Made by a program: the position numbers and the translations under genes
Assembly: GCF_001865245.1 (NCBI RefSeq)
Contig: NZ_MKXB01000142.1
Span: 1 to 47,681 of the forward strand
Direction of reading: 5' to 3'
From: Streptomyces sp. CC53
GTDB lineage: Bacteria; Actinomycetota; Actinomycetes; Streptomycetales; Streptomycetaceae
DNA: 47,681 bases
Shown: positions 16,264-24,999 of the stretch, in pieces
How the letters are laid out: each line of letters begins with the position of its first letter
Numbering within the stretch: the first letter of the stretch is position 1
The notes under the pieces: model-generated
The model's database searches: none
Seen by the model: the letters and a program-made list of their open reading frames with translations, nothing else
Told to the model about the DNA's origin: nothing

Positions 16264-17391
16264 TCAGCCGACGCGGGCCGCGCCCGCCCACGGCATCTCG
16301 TCGATCGACGCGATCCGGACCGTGGAGCCGGTGCGGGGTGCGTGGATCATCTTGCCGTCACCGATGTAGATCCCGACGTGGCTCAGCCCCGAGTAGAAGA
16401 AGACCAGGTCGCCGGGGGAGAGCTGGGAGCGGGCCACCCGCTGCCCGGCGTTGATCTGGCTGTACGTGGTGCGCGGCAGCGCCACCCCGGCGGCCCGCCA
16501 CGCGGCCTGGGTGAGCCCCGAGCAGTCGTACGAGGACGGGCCCGTGGCGCCCCACTGGTACGGCTTGCCGATGGCCCCGTAGGCGAAGGCGACGGCCTTG
16601 GCGGAGCGTGCCGTGGGGGCCGGTGTCCGGGGTGCCCGGACGGGCCCGGTGCCTGCCGTCGGGGACGGCCCGGCCGCGGGGGAGAGGGCGGCCCGGCCGG
16701 AGCGGTCCGTACGGGGCTCCGCACCCGGGCGGCCCGGGTCCCCGCCGTGCGCGTGCGGACCGGCTTCGTACGCGGCCCGTTCGGCGGTGGTGAGCCGGGC
16801 GAGCAACTTCTCGGCGGCGTCCAGCCGCTGCCGCACGGTCGCCTTGTGGCGGTTCAGCTCGTCCTGCCGGGCCTTCAGGTCCCGGGTCCGGTTGGCGGCC
16901 TCCTGCCGCAGCCGGTCCAGGTCGACGAGCTGGCCGCGCAGTGACGCGACGGCGGCGGCCTGCCGCGCCCCGGCGGCCTCGGCGAGGGCGGCGCCGCGCA
17001 GATAGCGCTCGGGGTCGGCGGACAGGGCCATCCGCAGCGCGGGACTCAGGCCCCCGGACCGGTACTGGGCGGCGGCCGCCGCGCCTAGGGAGTCACGGGC
17101 GGAGTTGAGGCGCTCGGTGCGCCGCGCGGCCTCGTCGCGCAGCGCGTCCAGCCGGACGCGGGCCTGGTCGGCCTTCTCCTTGGCGCCGTTGTACTTCTCG
17201 GTGGCGATCTCCGCCTCGTGGTGGAGGCGGTCGACCTTTGCCTTGACCTGCGCGGCGGTGAGCTGCGGTTCGGCGTGGCCCGAGCCCTCGAAGACGGTGG
17301 CGGTGGCCGCCCCGGCGAGCGCGAGCGTGGCGGCCGTGCGACCGGCCTGTCCGCTCAGCGGGGGCTGCTTGGGCTTCCGGTGCGCTGCCAC
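16264..17391 (-). CDS. Secreted NlpC/P60 peptidoglycan endopeptidase
   Basis: A 375-residue protein that should cut peptide stems in peptidoglycan. From GTG 17389-17391 it has an export signal-like N-terminus (AAHRKPKQ, then an Ala/Leu-rich stretch). A long coiled coil follows (about 55-215, LTAAQVKAKVDRLHHEAEIATEKYNGAKEKA onward in several turns). A Pro/Gly-rich linker leads to the NlpC/P60 domain (about 260-375) with catalytic Cys in SYDCSGL, His in SHVGIYIG and a third His in MIHAP. The coiled coil plus NlpC/P60 is the RipA or SwlA-like layout used in growth and division. The frame is open further upstream (to 17586). GTG 17401 and GTG 17389 are both possible starts, since AAGGA lies badly spaced for each. 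A paralogue lies at 18229-20037. Confidence 0.88.
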   Translation of the reverse strand: MAAHRKPKQPPLSGQAGRTAATLALAGAATATVFEGSGHAEPQLTAAQVKAKVDRLHHEAEIATEKYNGAKEKADQARVRLDALRDEAARRTERLNSARDSLGAAAAAQYRSGGLSPALRMALSADPERYLRGAALAEAAGARQAAAVASLRGQLVDLDRLRQEAANRTRDLKARQDELNRHKATVRQRLDAAEKLLARLTTAERAAYEAGPHAHGGDPGRPGAEPRTDRSGRAALSPAAGPSPTAGTGPVRAPRTPAPTARSAKAVAFAYGAIGKPYQWGATGPSSYDCSGLTQAAWRAAGVALPRTTYSQINAGQRVARSQLSPGDLVFFYSGLSHVGIYIGDGKMIHAPRTGSTVRIASIDEMPWAGAARVG

Positions 17392-17838
17392 GAGGGCGGT
17401 CACTTCCTTCGCTGCGTACGGGTGGGGTGCGGGACGGGGCGTGGGGTCGGCGTCGCGGGGCGGGCCCGGACGGGTGGGGGAGCGGTGGCGGTGGGGGCGG
17501 TGGGGGAATCGTTGCGGCGCTGGTGGACCGGCCACGGCGTGGCCGGGTGCGGCGCTTGTGGTGCGGCGCTTGTGGTGCAGGGGCATGGGGCGTGCGGAGG
17601 GGGAGGTGTGCGGTGGCCGGCTGGTGGGGAGGTCCGGCCACCTGGGGAAGGACGCTAGGCCGGGGTTTCGGGGAGGGCAGGGAAGTGACCGCTATTGGCC
17701 GCAGTTGAGTGCTCGTTCACCGTCCACGACCGGACGGGACAGTGCTGAATCGCATCTTCCGTGCCACCCGCGACCGTTGCCGCGAAAGAGGCCGACCTCG
17801 GTGGTCGCAGGTGATATGGCCGGGACTAGGCTCCCACC
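17392..17838. other. Upstream region of two divergent genes
   Basis: It holds a 14-bp tandem repeat, GTGCGGCGCTTGTG, 2.3 copies at 17547-17578. It also holds a minus-strand -10 candidate TAGCGT (17652-17657), which matches the one before the paralogous NlpC/P60 gene. GGTCAC lies further upstream on minus. The plus-strand promoter of the next gene is at its right end. I found no c-di-AMP (ydaO) riboswitch motif, though such switches often precede this gene family. Confidence 0.45.
17827..17838 (+). promoter_or_regulatory. Candidate -10 box of a leaderless transcript
   Basis: TAGGCT (17827-17832) is followed by exactly six bases and the ATG at 17839, with no Shine-Dalgarno sequence. The layout is the same as at gabD2. 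Confidence 0.45.
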
Positions 17839-18192
17839 ATGGACGTCCTCATCAATGTCTTCGTCGCCCTGCACATCATCGGGATCGGCGCCCTCCTGGG
17901 TGGCTTCCTGACCCAGATGAAGGCCCTGGGCGCGGGAACGGCCCGCATGGTCCCGGCCATGCTGCACGGCGCGCTGACCATGCTGGTGACCGGCGTCGCC
18001 CTGGTGGGGCTCAGGGAGGCCCAGGGCGCCGACCTCAACCACATCAAGATCGGCGTCAAGCTGGCCGTCCTGGTCGTGATCCTCGGCCTCGTGTACGTGA
18101 AGCGCGACGACGAGCACGTGGAGAAGGGCGTCTTCGCCGCGGTCGGCGGCCTCACCGTCGTCAACATCTTCCTCGCCACGCTCTGGACGTGA
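17839..18192 (+). CDS. Conserved small membrane protein, 117 residues
   Basis: Four hydrophobic segments (about 4-24, 35-58, 70-87 and 96-115) fill nearly the whole protein, joined by short polar loops (KALGAG; REAQGADLNHIK; KRDDEHVEKG). The even spacing and lack of a soluble domain suggest a four-helix bundle in the cytoplasmic membrane. It lies between two NlpC/P60 genes that point away from or towards it, and probably forms its own transcript. I do not recognise a functional family; similar proteins are common in Streptomyces. Confidence 0.75.
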   Translation: MDVLINVFVALHIIGIGALLGGFLTQMKALGAGTARMVPAMLHGALTMLVTGVALVGLREAQGADLNHIKIGVKLAVLVVILGLVYVKRDDEHVEKGVFAAVGGLTVVNIFLATLWT

Positions 18193-18228
18193 CGCGCAGG
18201 GCGGGACGGCGGTGAGGCCCGCGGCCGG

Positions 18229-20037
18229 TCACGCCGGGCGGACCGCCCCGTGGAGGGGCAGGGCGGACAGGGGCTCCTCGCGGACCGCGGCACCGGGCGC
18301 CAGCGCGTGGATCACCATTCCGCCGCCCGCGTACACGCCGACGCGGCCGCCGTCCTCGGAGAAGAAGACCAGGTCACCGGGGAGCAGCTCGGCGGCGGAG
18401 ACCCGCCGGCCCGACTCCGCCTGTGCGCCCGCACCGCGGGGCAGGTCGACTCCCGCGGCCCTCCACGCGGCCTGCGTCAGTCCCGCACAGTCGTAGGAGC
18501 TCGGACCCGTCGCACCCCGCACACAGGGCTTGCCGATCTGGGCGCGGGCGAAGGCGAGGACCTTGTCCGCCTTGGCGGCGTGGCCCGCGTCGGCGTCGGC
18601 CGCCCGGCCGCCGCCGTCCCCGCCGGACTCCGGTGCGGCGCCCGTCCCGGTGACCGGCGACGCCTCCCGGGGAAGGGGGGCCCACGCGGTCGCCGTCTGC
18701 GGTCCCCAGACCTGCTCGCAGACCGGGAGGCGTTCCGGTGACCAGCAGGGCGCGTGCCCTTCCTGGACCTGGTCCGGCTCCGGGCCCGTGTGGAATGCGA
18801 CCGCCTCCTGAGCCGGGGGCGGCTCCTGGGCCGGGGGCGGCTCCTGGGCCGTGAGCGGTGCCTGCGCCTGGTGGGCTGGAGACGGCTCCTGGGCCTGGAG
18901 CGGCGCGGGTGCGCCCTGGGGCGTCGTCTGCTCTCCGGTCTGGAGGGGCGTGCGGATGTCGTGCATCAGGGAGAGCGCCGGGGTTTCCCGGGTGTAGGGG
19001 AACGCCTGGGCCTGCTGGGCCCGGAGGTGTGGCTGCGTCGCCTGGGCAAGGGCAGGAGCCTGTGCGCGGTGCGCCGCCGGTTCCTCCGCCCGGGGGCGAG
19101 CCTGCGCCCCGGTGGTGTGGGGGAGCTCCAGGCATTCGGGCACGTGGGGAAGTGCCGGGGCGTCGTGGGCCATGATCGGCGCCGGCTCCGGTGCCGTGAA
19201 GGGCGGGCGCGCCTCCTGGGCCCGGGGAAGCGCCCGGGCCGACTGCGCCGGATCGGACGCCTCGGCCTTCAGGGACTGGCGGGCCGCCTCCGCCGCCCGT
19301 GCGGCGTGCTCCGCCGTCCCGCGCCCCTCCGCACGGTGGCGGCCCTCCGCCTCCCGCCGCCGCTCCTGCGCCGCCGGCCGCTGCCGCTCCTCGGCCGCCA
19401 GCCGGTCCAGCAGCGCACGGCCCCGTGTGAGCTTCGCCTGCACGGTCCGCTTCGCGGACCGCAGCTCGTCCTGCGAGACCGCGGGCGTCTCCCGTACGCG
19501 TGGCGCGTCCGCCTGCTGCCGGTCCCCGTCCGCCTGCTGCGCCCGGCGCTCCGGGGCAGTCGTCCGCCCCCGTTCCCCGAGCCGCTGCGGGGGAGTGCCC
19601 CCGAGCGGGCGCCGGTCGTGGTCCGCCGGCGCGTCCGGCACGTCCGGCACGGACAGCAGCGCCGCCGTACGGCCGAGAGGGGCCGTCCCGTACGGCTCCG
19701 GCGTGCGGGCCCCGGAACCGGGCTGCGTCGCGCCGGGGGTCCCGCTGCCGCGGGCCGCCCCGCCGGGCAGGCCGCCGACGGTGTCCCGCTGCCGGTCGGC
19801 GGTCTCCCTGGCCCTGCCGGGGCGCTGGGTCGCGGTGCCGGCCTGGCGGTACAGGTCGTCGACCTTGCGTTGGACCTCCTCCACCGTCGGCCTGTCGTCG
19901 CCGGGGGCGGCCGACGCGTTCTGGGAGGACAGCAGCGTCATGGAGGCGAGGGCGGCCGTGGTGAAGCCGACGGCGGGGGCGTGCGAGCGGATCGCACGGG
20001 TGGTGCTGGGGCTGCGCTGCTTGCGATGCGACGCCAA
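18229..20037 (-). CDS. Divergent NlpC/P60 paralogue, probable pseudoenzyme
   Basis: A 602-residue secreted protein starting at TTG 20035-20037 with a strong GGAAGGAG eight bases upstream. The signal peptide ends near SQNASA. The part that is coiled coil in the paralogue at 16264 is broken here by many Pro and Gly residues. A central low-complexity region (about 265-450) is rich in Ala, Pro, Gln and Glu (QEPPPAQEPPPAQE). The C-terminal NlpC/P60 domain (about 490-602) keeps Cys517 (SYDCAGL) and His577 (VIHAL). However, the catalytic His of the usual HVGIYIG is Arg565 (RVGVYAG), and the usual aromatic pair before the Cys is changed (KPCVRGATG). I infer loss of hydrolase activity. It may act as a binder or regulator, or be a decaying gene. 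Confidence 0.75.
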   Translation of the reverse strand: MASHRKQRSPSTTRAIRSHAPAVGFTTAALASMTLLSSQNASAAPGDDRPTVEEVQRKVDDLYRQAGTATQRPGRARETADRQRDTVGGLPGGAARGSGTPGATQPGSGARTPEPYGTAPLGRTAALLSVPDVPDAPADHDRRPLGGTPPQRLGERGRTTAPERRAQQADGDRQQADAPRVRETPAVSQDELRSAKRTVQAKLTRGRALLDRLAAEERQRPAAQERRREAEGRHRAEGRGTAEHAARAAEAARQSLKAEASDPAQSARALPRAQEARPPFTAPEPAPIMAHDAPALPHVPECLELPHTTGAQARPRAEEPAAHRAQAPALAQATQPHLRAQQAQAFPYTRETPALSLMHDIRTPLQTGEQTTPQGAPAPLQAQEPSPAHQAQAPLTAQEPPPAQEPPPAQEAVAFHTGPEPDQVQEGHAPCWSPERLPVCEQVWGPQTATAWAPLPREASPVTGTGAAPESGGDGGGRAADADAGHAAKADKVLAFARAQIGKPCVRGATGPSSYDCAGLTQAAWRAAGVDLPRGAGAQAESGRRVSAAELLPGDLVFFSEDGGRVGVYAGGGMVIHALAPGAAVREEPLSALPLHGAVRPA

Positions 20038-20163
20038 GGGTCGGCATCTCCTTCCGTGGGCCGCCGCGCCGGCCGGTGGAAGGGCAGGCAGGACAGGCCG
20101 GAATCGGCGGAGCGGCGCGGTCGGCGGGGATCGCCGAAAGGGGGACGGGCCGCTTGGGCGAGC

Positions 20164-20193
20164 ACGCTAGCCAACCTGTGGTGGCGCTGTGAA
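20164..20193 (-). promoter_or_regulatory. Promoter of the NlpC/P60 paralogue
   Basis: On minus, TTCACA (20188-20193) and TAGCGT (20164-20169) are separated by 18 bases, a fair sigma-70 type promoter. GGTCACGGAAACGTATC lies further upstream and has the GTnAC spacing of MtrA/GlnR-like sites (inference). The 5' leader would be about 120 bases. Confidence 0.45.
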
Positions 20194-20533
20194 GGATGAT
20201 GCACGATATGCCCGATACGTTTCCGTGACCTTTTCGATGTTCGTTCGCTCCTTCACTAAGGCCACGCCAGAGCGTTGCGCACCGTGACGAGTCGGGCGCG
20301 GAGGTGTGTGCAGAGGCGAACGCGGACACGGCAGGCTCGGCCTGCGGGCGGAAGTGAGACCGGCAGGTGCGGGGCGGATCCGGCGGCCGGCCGGGGTGCG
20401 GGCCCGGCGCGGACGGGCAGGCGCGCTGCGGGCACGGAGACGGGCGTGGAGGCGGGCACGGAGACGGGCGACGGCGGCCGGGCCCTGTGAGTCCGGGCAC
20501 CTCTCCCGTCCTGTGGTCCGGATCCGGACCGCA
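20194..20533. other. Intergenic spacer before pcrA
   Basis: The left part is the upstream region of the minus-strand NlpC/P60 gene. The right part has direct repeats of GGGCACGGAGACGGGCG (near 20428-20470) and simple GC-rich sequence. No gene is supported. Confidence 0.4.
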
Positions 20534-20556
20534 GTGTCGGTGGGGCGGCCTAGACT
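20534..20556 (+). promoter_or_regulatory. RecA-NDp (PafBC) type DNA-damage promoter of pcrA
   Basis: GTGTCGGTG (20534-20542), eight bases and TAGACT (20551-20556) fit the consensus TTGTCRGTG-N8-TAnnnT with one mismatch in the first base. The start codon lies nine bases after the -10 box, so the leader is only two or three bases long. In mycobacteria this motif is used by the PafBC activator for LexA/RecA-independent damage induction. Confidence 0.7.
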
Positions 20557-20565
20557 CGATAGGCG

Positions 20566-23040
20566 ATGAGCAGCAGCCTCTTTGACGACAGCTTCCTGGC
20601 GGGCTTCGCCGACCACTCCGCGGAGGAGCCCCCGCCGCCCGAGGACCTCGACGGCGGTGCGCCGCCCGCGGAGGAGGTCCCGGACGACCTCTTCGGGGGC
20701 CGCTTCGACCTGCCCCCGGATCCGGACGCCTACTACCGGGACGGCGCCCCGCGCCCCGTCGTGGACCCGGCGGCCCTGCTGGAGGGCATGAACGAGCAGC
20801 AGCGCGCCGCCGTCGTCCACACCGGCTCGCCACTGCTCATCGTGGCCGGTGCGGGCTCCGGCAAGACGCGCGTGCTCACCCACCGCATCGCGCACCTGCT
20901 GGCGACCCGGGACGTGCACCCCGGGCAGATACTCGCCATCACGTTCACCAACAAGGCCGCCGGCGAGATGAAGGAACGCGTCGAGCAGCTCGTCGGCCCG
21001 CGCGCCCACGCGATGTGGGTGATGACCTTCCACAGCGCGTGCGTCCGCATCCTGCGCCGCGAGTCCAAGAGGCTGGGCTTCACGTCCTCGTTCTCGATCT
21101 ACGACGCCGCCGACTCCAAGCGGCTCATGGCGCTGGTCTGCCGCGACCTGGACCTCGACCCGAAGCGGTACCCGCCGAAGTCCTTCAGCGCCAAGGTCTC
21201 CAACCTCAAGAACGAGCTCGTCGACGAGGAGACCTTCGCCGACCAGGCGGCCGACGGATTCGAGAAGACCCTCGCCGAGGCGTACCGGATGTACCAGGCG
21301 CGGCTGCGCGAGGCCAACGCCCTGGACTTCGACGACATCATCATGACGACGGTCCACCTGCTCCAGGCGTTCCCGGACGTCGCCGAGCACTACCGCCGCC
21401 GCTTCCGCCACATCCTCGTCGACGAGTACCAGGACACCAACCACGCGCAGTACACGCTCGTACGGGAGCTCGTGGGCACGGCGGGCGGCGAGGGCGACCC
21501 CGAGCCGGCCGAGCTGTGCGTCGTCGGCGACGCCGACCAGTCGATCTACGCGTTCCGGGGCGCGACCATCCGCAACATCCTCCAGTTCGAGGAGGACTAC
21601 CCCGACGCGACGACGATCCTGCTGGAGCAGAACTACCGCTCCACGCAGACCATCCTCTCCGCGGCCAACGCCGTCATCGAGCGCAACGAGAGCCGCCGCC
21701 CCAAGAACCTGTGGACCAACGCCGGCGCCGGCTCCCGCATCACCGGGTACGTCGCCGACACCGAGCACGACGAGGCGCAGTTCGTCGCCGACGAGATCGA
21801 CCGGCTCACGGACGCGGGCGAGGCGAAGGCCGGCGACGTGGCCGTCTTCTACCGGACCAACGCCCAGTCGCGCGTCTTCGAGGAGATCTTCATCCGCGTC
21901 GGCCTGCCCTACAAGGTCGTCGGCGGCGTGCGCTTCTACGAGCGCAAGGAGGTCCGGGACGTCCTCGCCTACCTGCGGGTCCTCGCCAACCCGGAGGACG
22001 CCGTCCCGCTGCGCCGCATCCTGAACGTCCCGAAGCGCGGCATCGGCGAGCGCGCGGAAGCGATGGTCGAAGCCCTCGCCCTGCGCGAGCGGATCACCTT
22101 CCCGCAGGCGCTGAAGCGGGTCGACGAGGCGTACGGCATGGCCGCGCGCTCCACGAACGCGGTGAAGCGCTTCAACCAGCTCATGGACGACCTGCGCACC
22201 ATCGTCGAGTCCGGCGCGGGGCCCGCCGTCATCCTGGAGGCGGTCCTGGAGCGCACCGGCTACCTCGCGGAGCTCCAGGCGTCCACGGACCCGCAGGACG
22301 AGACCCGTATCGAGAACCTCCAGGAGCTCGCGGCGGTCGCCCTGGAGTTCGAGCAGGAGCGGGGTGAGGAGGAGGGCGCCGGCACGCTCGCGGAGTTCCT
22401 GGAGCAGGTGGCGCTGGTCGCCGACTCGGACCAGATCCCGGACGGCGACGAGGAGGGTGACGGCGTGATCACGCTGATGACCCTCCACACCGCCAAGGGC
22501 CTGGAGTTCCCCGTGGTGTTCCTGACCGGCATGGAGGACGGGGTGTTCCCGCACATGCGGGCCCTCGGCCAGGCCAAGGAACTGGAGGAGGAGCGCCGTC
22601 TCGCCTACGTCGGCATCACCCGTGCCCGCGAGCGCCTCTACCTGACCCGCTCCACCCTGCGCAGCGCCTGGGGGCAGCCCGCGTACAACCCGCCGTCCCG
22701 CTTCCTGGAGGAGATCCCGGAGCAGCACATGGACTGGCGCCGCACCGGCCGCAGGGTCGGCGCCCCGGCGGGCGGCCCGGCCACCCCCGCGTCCGGCGTG
22801 GCCGCCTCCCTGTCGGCCCAGCGCGCCCGCTCCGGCCCGGCGGGCTTCGCGACGCGGCGGACGACGGACCGGCCGGTGATCGCCCTGGCGGTCGGCGACC
22901 GGGTCACGCACGACCAGTTCGGGCTCGGCACCGTGACGGCGGTGACGGGCACGGGCGGCGACGCCCAGGCCACGATCGACTTCGGGGACAGCAAGCCCAA
23001 GCGGCTGTTGCTGCGGTACGCCCCGGTCGAGAAGCTGTAG
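20566..23040 (+). CDS. pcrA: ATP-dependent DNA helicase UvrD/PcrA
   Basis: An 824-residue superfamily 1A helicase that unwinds DNA 3' to 5' in repair and removes RecA or RNA polymerase from DNA. An acidic N-terminal tail of about 70 residues comes first. It is followed by the Q-motif (LNEQQ-like GMNEQQRAAV), Walker A AGAGSGKT (94-101), AITFTNKAA (Ia), LVDEYQDTN (II), GDADQSIYAFRGA (III), EQNYRST (IV), TAKGLEFPVVFL (V) and YVGITRARERL (VI). The C-terminus has the Tudor-like RNA-polymerase-binding domain (VGDRVTHDQFGLGTV ... LLRYAPVEKL). Length normal. A damage-type promoter lies just upstream and a terminator downstream, so it is a single-gene unit. Confidence 0.96.
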   Translation: MSSSLFDDSFLAGFADHSAEEPPPPEDLDGGAPPAEEVPDDLFGGRFDLPPDPDAYYRDGAPRPVVDPAALLEGMNEQQRAAVVHTGSPLLIVAGAGSGKTRVLTHRIAHLLATRDVHPGQILAITFTNKAAGEMKERVEQLVGPRAHAMWVMTFHSACVRILRRESKRLGFTSSFSIYDAADSKRLMALVCRDLDLDPKRYPPKSFSAKVSNLKNELVDEETFADQAADGFEKTLAEAYRMYQARLREANALDFDDIIMTTVHLLQAFPDVAEHYRRRFRHILVDEYQDTNHAQYTLVRELVGTAGGEGDPEPAELCVVGDADQSIYAFRGATIRNILQFEEDYPDATTILLEQNYRSTQTILSAANAVIERNESRRPKNLWTNAGAGSRITGYVADTEHDEAQFVADEIDRLTDAGEAKAGDVAVFYRTNAQSRVFEEIFIRVGLPYKVVGGVRFYERKEVRDVLAYLRVLANPEDAVPLRRILNVPKRGIGERAEAMVEALALRERITFPQALKRVDEAYGMAARSTNAVKRFNQLMDDLRTIVESGAGPAVILEAVLERTGYLAELQASTDPQDETRIENLQELAAVALEFEQERGEEEGAGTLAEFLEQVALVADSDQIPDGDEEGDGVITLMTLHTAKGLEFPVVFLTGMEDGVFPHMRALGQAKELEEERRLAYVGITRARERLYLTRSTLRSAWGQPAYNPPSRFLEEIPEQHMDWRRTGRRVGAPAGGPATPASGVAASLSAQRARSGPAGFATRRTTDRPVIALAVGDRVTHDQFGLGTVTAVTGTGGDAQATIDFGDSKPKRLLLRYAPVEKL

Positions 23041-23072
23041 CTGCGGCCGAGCGGTCACCGCTCACGAGGGAA

Positions 23073-23099
23073 GGGGCGCCTCCTGGGCGGGGGCGCCCC
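23073..23099. terminator. pcrA terminator
   Basis: GGGGCGCC (23073-23080) pairs with GGCGCCCC (23092-23099) across an 11-base loop. It lies 32 bases after the pcrA stop. Confidence 0.65.
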
Positions 23100-23110
23100 G
23101 TTCGCCACCG

Positions 23111-23131
23111 GGCCCGCCGGTGTGGCGGGCC
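23111..23131 (-). terminator. Terminator of the M23 peptidase gene
   Basis: GGCCCGCC pairs perfectly with GGCGGGCC across a 5-base loop, just past the stop of the convergent minus-strand peptidase gene. Confidence 0.55.
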
Positions 23132-23144
23132 GGCCTGCGGCAGG

Positions 23145-24809
23145 TCAGCCCGTGGGGCTCAGGCCGTGGCTCCTCAGCCACGCCTCCGGGTCGACGGCGG
23201 TGCCACCGCCGGGGCGCACCTCGAAGTGGAGGTGCGGGCCCGTGGAGTTGCCGGAGTTGCCCGAGTACGCGATGACGTCACCGGCCTTGACCGGGCCGGA
23301 GCGGATCTTGGCGGTGCTGAGGTGGCAGTACCACGTCTCGGTGCCGTCCTTGGCGGTGACGATCACCATGTTCCCGTACGCGCTGTTCCACTGCGTGCGC
23401 ACGGTGCCGTCCGTGGCCGCCATCACCGGCGTGCCGTACTGGACGGGGAAGTCGATGCCGGTGTGCAGGGACATCCAGTTGACGCCTGCCTGGCCGTAGC
23501 GGGCGCTGAGCTGGTGCAGTTCCACGGGGAGGGCGAACTTGGGGCGCATGGCCTCGCGCCGCGCGGCCTCCTCCGCCTTCCTCTTGCGCTCGGCCTCCTG
23601 GCGTTCCTTGAGGTCGATCCGCTCCTGCGTGCGGCTGGCGCGGTCGCCGAAGTCGCGGGCCCCGGTGTCGAGGGCGGCGAGCTGCGTGTCCAGGGCCTGG
23701 TTGGCGACGGCCGGCTTCACCGGGGGCACGTCCGAGGCCACCGATGCCGCCTCCTCCTTGCCGTCCGCGGTGGTCAGGCCGCTCACGGACGCGGCGGCGA
23801 TACCGGCGACACCCATCACGCACGCCGACGGGACGGCCACGGTGAGCAGGGCCGACCGCTTGGCGGTGGGCCGTCGCCGGCCGCGGCTGCCGCCGGCGCG
23901 GCGCACGGGACGGGCGGCGGCAGCCGCGGCGGATCCTGCGGTCACGACGGGCTCGGGATCGGTCTCTTCGGCGCCCGCGTCCGCGTGGTCGGTGCCCTCG
24001 CCGTAACCCTCGTAGCCGTCGTAGCTCTCTGAGGAGCCGTAGCCGGAGGAGTCGTAGGGGTGGCCGTCGCCGTAACCGGCGTATTCCGCACCGAAGTCGG
24101 ACGTACGCGCCGTGTCGGAGTGCGCTTCCTGCTCGTTTCCGTCAGCGGGGTGCTCGCCCGCGGATCCGGCGGGGGCGTCGGCGGCGCGCCCGGACGAAGT
24201 GGTGTCCGCCCGTCCGGCCTGGTCGGCCGTCGCGTAGTCGTACTGCTCCGGCACGAACGTTTCGGGGGTGTGCTCGGCCCGGCCGTCGGCCAGGCCCGGG
24301 GTGTCCGCGGCCCCGGCGCCAGCCGGCGCGTCGGCCCAGGCCGTGGCGTCGTAGGAGCCCGTGTCCAGTCCGCCGGCGTACCACTGCCCGGTGGTGTCGT
24401 AGGCCGAGGTGGGGGCGAACTGCTGCGCGGCATCCGCCTGTTGGGCCTCGTGCGCCTGGTTCCACGCGCCCGCGTCCCACTGCCCGGTGTAGCCGCCGGC
24501 GTCCCAGTGCTGGGTGGTCGCCGAGGCGGCCCCGACCCATGTGCCGGTGCCGTACTGGCCGGTGTCGTACGAGCCGCTGTGCCCGGCGTCGTAGCCGCCC
24601 TGGGAAGCGGAGTCGTAGGAGGTGGCGTAGGCGCCGGTGTCGTACGCCGTGGTGCCGTAAGTCCCGCTGTCATAGGTGCCGGTGGCGTACGCCCCGGTGT
24701 CGTAGGTGCCGGTGCCGTACGTTCCGGCGTCGTACCCGCCCGTCTCGTGGCTGCCCGTGGGGTAAGCGCCGCGGCTGGGACAGTCGGCGTGGGGGTGCTG
24801 GTCGTTCAC
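23145..24809 (-). CDS. Membrane-anchored M23 (LytM) peptidase with Tyr/Gly repeat tail
   Basis: A 554-residue type II membrane protein from GTG 24807-24809 (GAGAGAAG upstream). Residues 1-300 are predicted cytosolic and low-complexity. Degenerate repeats of the type TYDTGAYATG fill about 20-90, and Tyr, Gly, Asp, Ser and Ala dominate the rest. A basic patch (RGRRRPTAKR) precedes the membrane segment (about 318-345). A short coiled coil (QERIDLKERQEAERKRKAEEAA, residues about 394-418) leads to the M23 domain with zinc ligands His449 and Asp453 (HTGID) and the HLH pair His526 and His528. All ligands are present, so it should be an active endopeptidase that cuts cross-bridges outside the membrane. 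The tyrosine-rich cytosolic tail is unusual and could be a scaffold or phosphorylation target. Confidence 0.86.
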   Translation of the reverse strand: MNDQHPHADCPSRGAYPTGSHETGGYDAGTYGTGTYDTGAYATGTYDSGTYGTTAYDTGAYATSYDSASQGGYDAGHSGSYDTGQYGTGTWVGAASATTQHWDAGGYTGQWDAGAWNQAHEAQQADAAQQFAPTSAYDTTGQWYAGGLDTGSYDATAWADAPAGAGAADTPGLADGRAEHTPETFVPEQYDYATADQAGRADTTSSGRAADAPAGSAGEHPADGNEQEAHSDTARTSDFGAEYAGYGDGHPYDSSGYGSSESYDGYEGYGEGTDHADAGAEETDPEPVVTAGSAAAAAARPVRRAGGSRGRRRPTAKRSALLTVAVPSACVMGVAGIAAASVSGLTTADGKEEAASVASDVPPVKPAVANQALDTQLAALDTGARDFGDRASRTQERIDLKERQEAERKRKAEEAARREAMRPKFALPVELHQLSARYGQAGVNWMSLHTGIDFPVQYGTPVMAATDGTVRTQWNSAYGNMVIVTAKDGTETWYCHLSTAKIRSGPVKAGDVIAYSGNSGNSTGPHLHFEVRPGGGTAVDPEAWLRSHGLSPTG

Positions 24810-24999
24810 CAACTTCTCTCTCGCCTCGGCAGCAGGACAAGGTCTGGGTACGGCCCCCGGAGGACGCCCAGAGGGGAAGCAGTGGGCGCGACTGTACCCG
24901 GCGGTATGCGCGAGCGACAATCTTCCACCGGTTTTACGCCCGGCGGAAACGGGCATTCGGCCGCCTTTCGGCGGAGCGCACACCGAGCCTTGGCGGTAC

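Noticed and set aside
20038..20160. ydaO (c-di-AMP) riboswitch in the leader of an NlpC/P60 gene
   Set aside because: The leader is long enough, but the conserved motifs of that riboswitch are not visible here or before the paralogue at 16264.
20167..23058. Very long minus-strand frame across pcrA
   Set aside because: It is the antisense of a clear pcrA gene, with Val/Gly/Asp/Arg-rich shadow composition.
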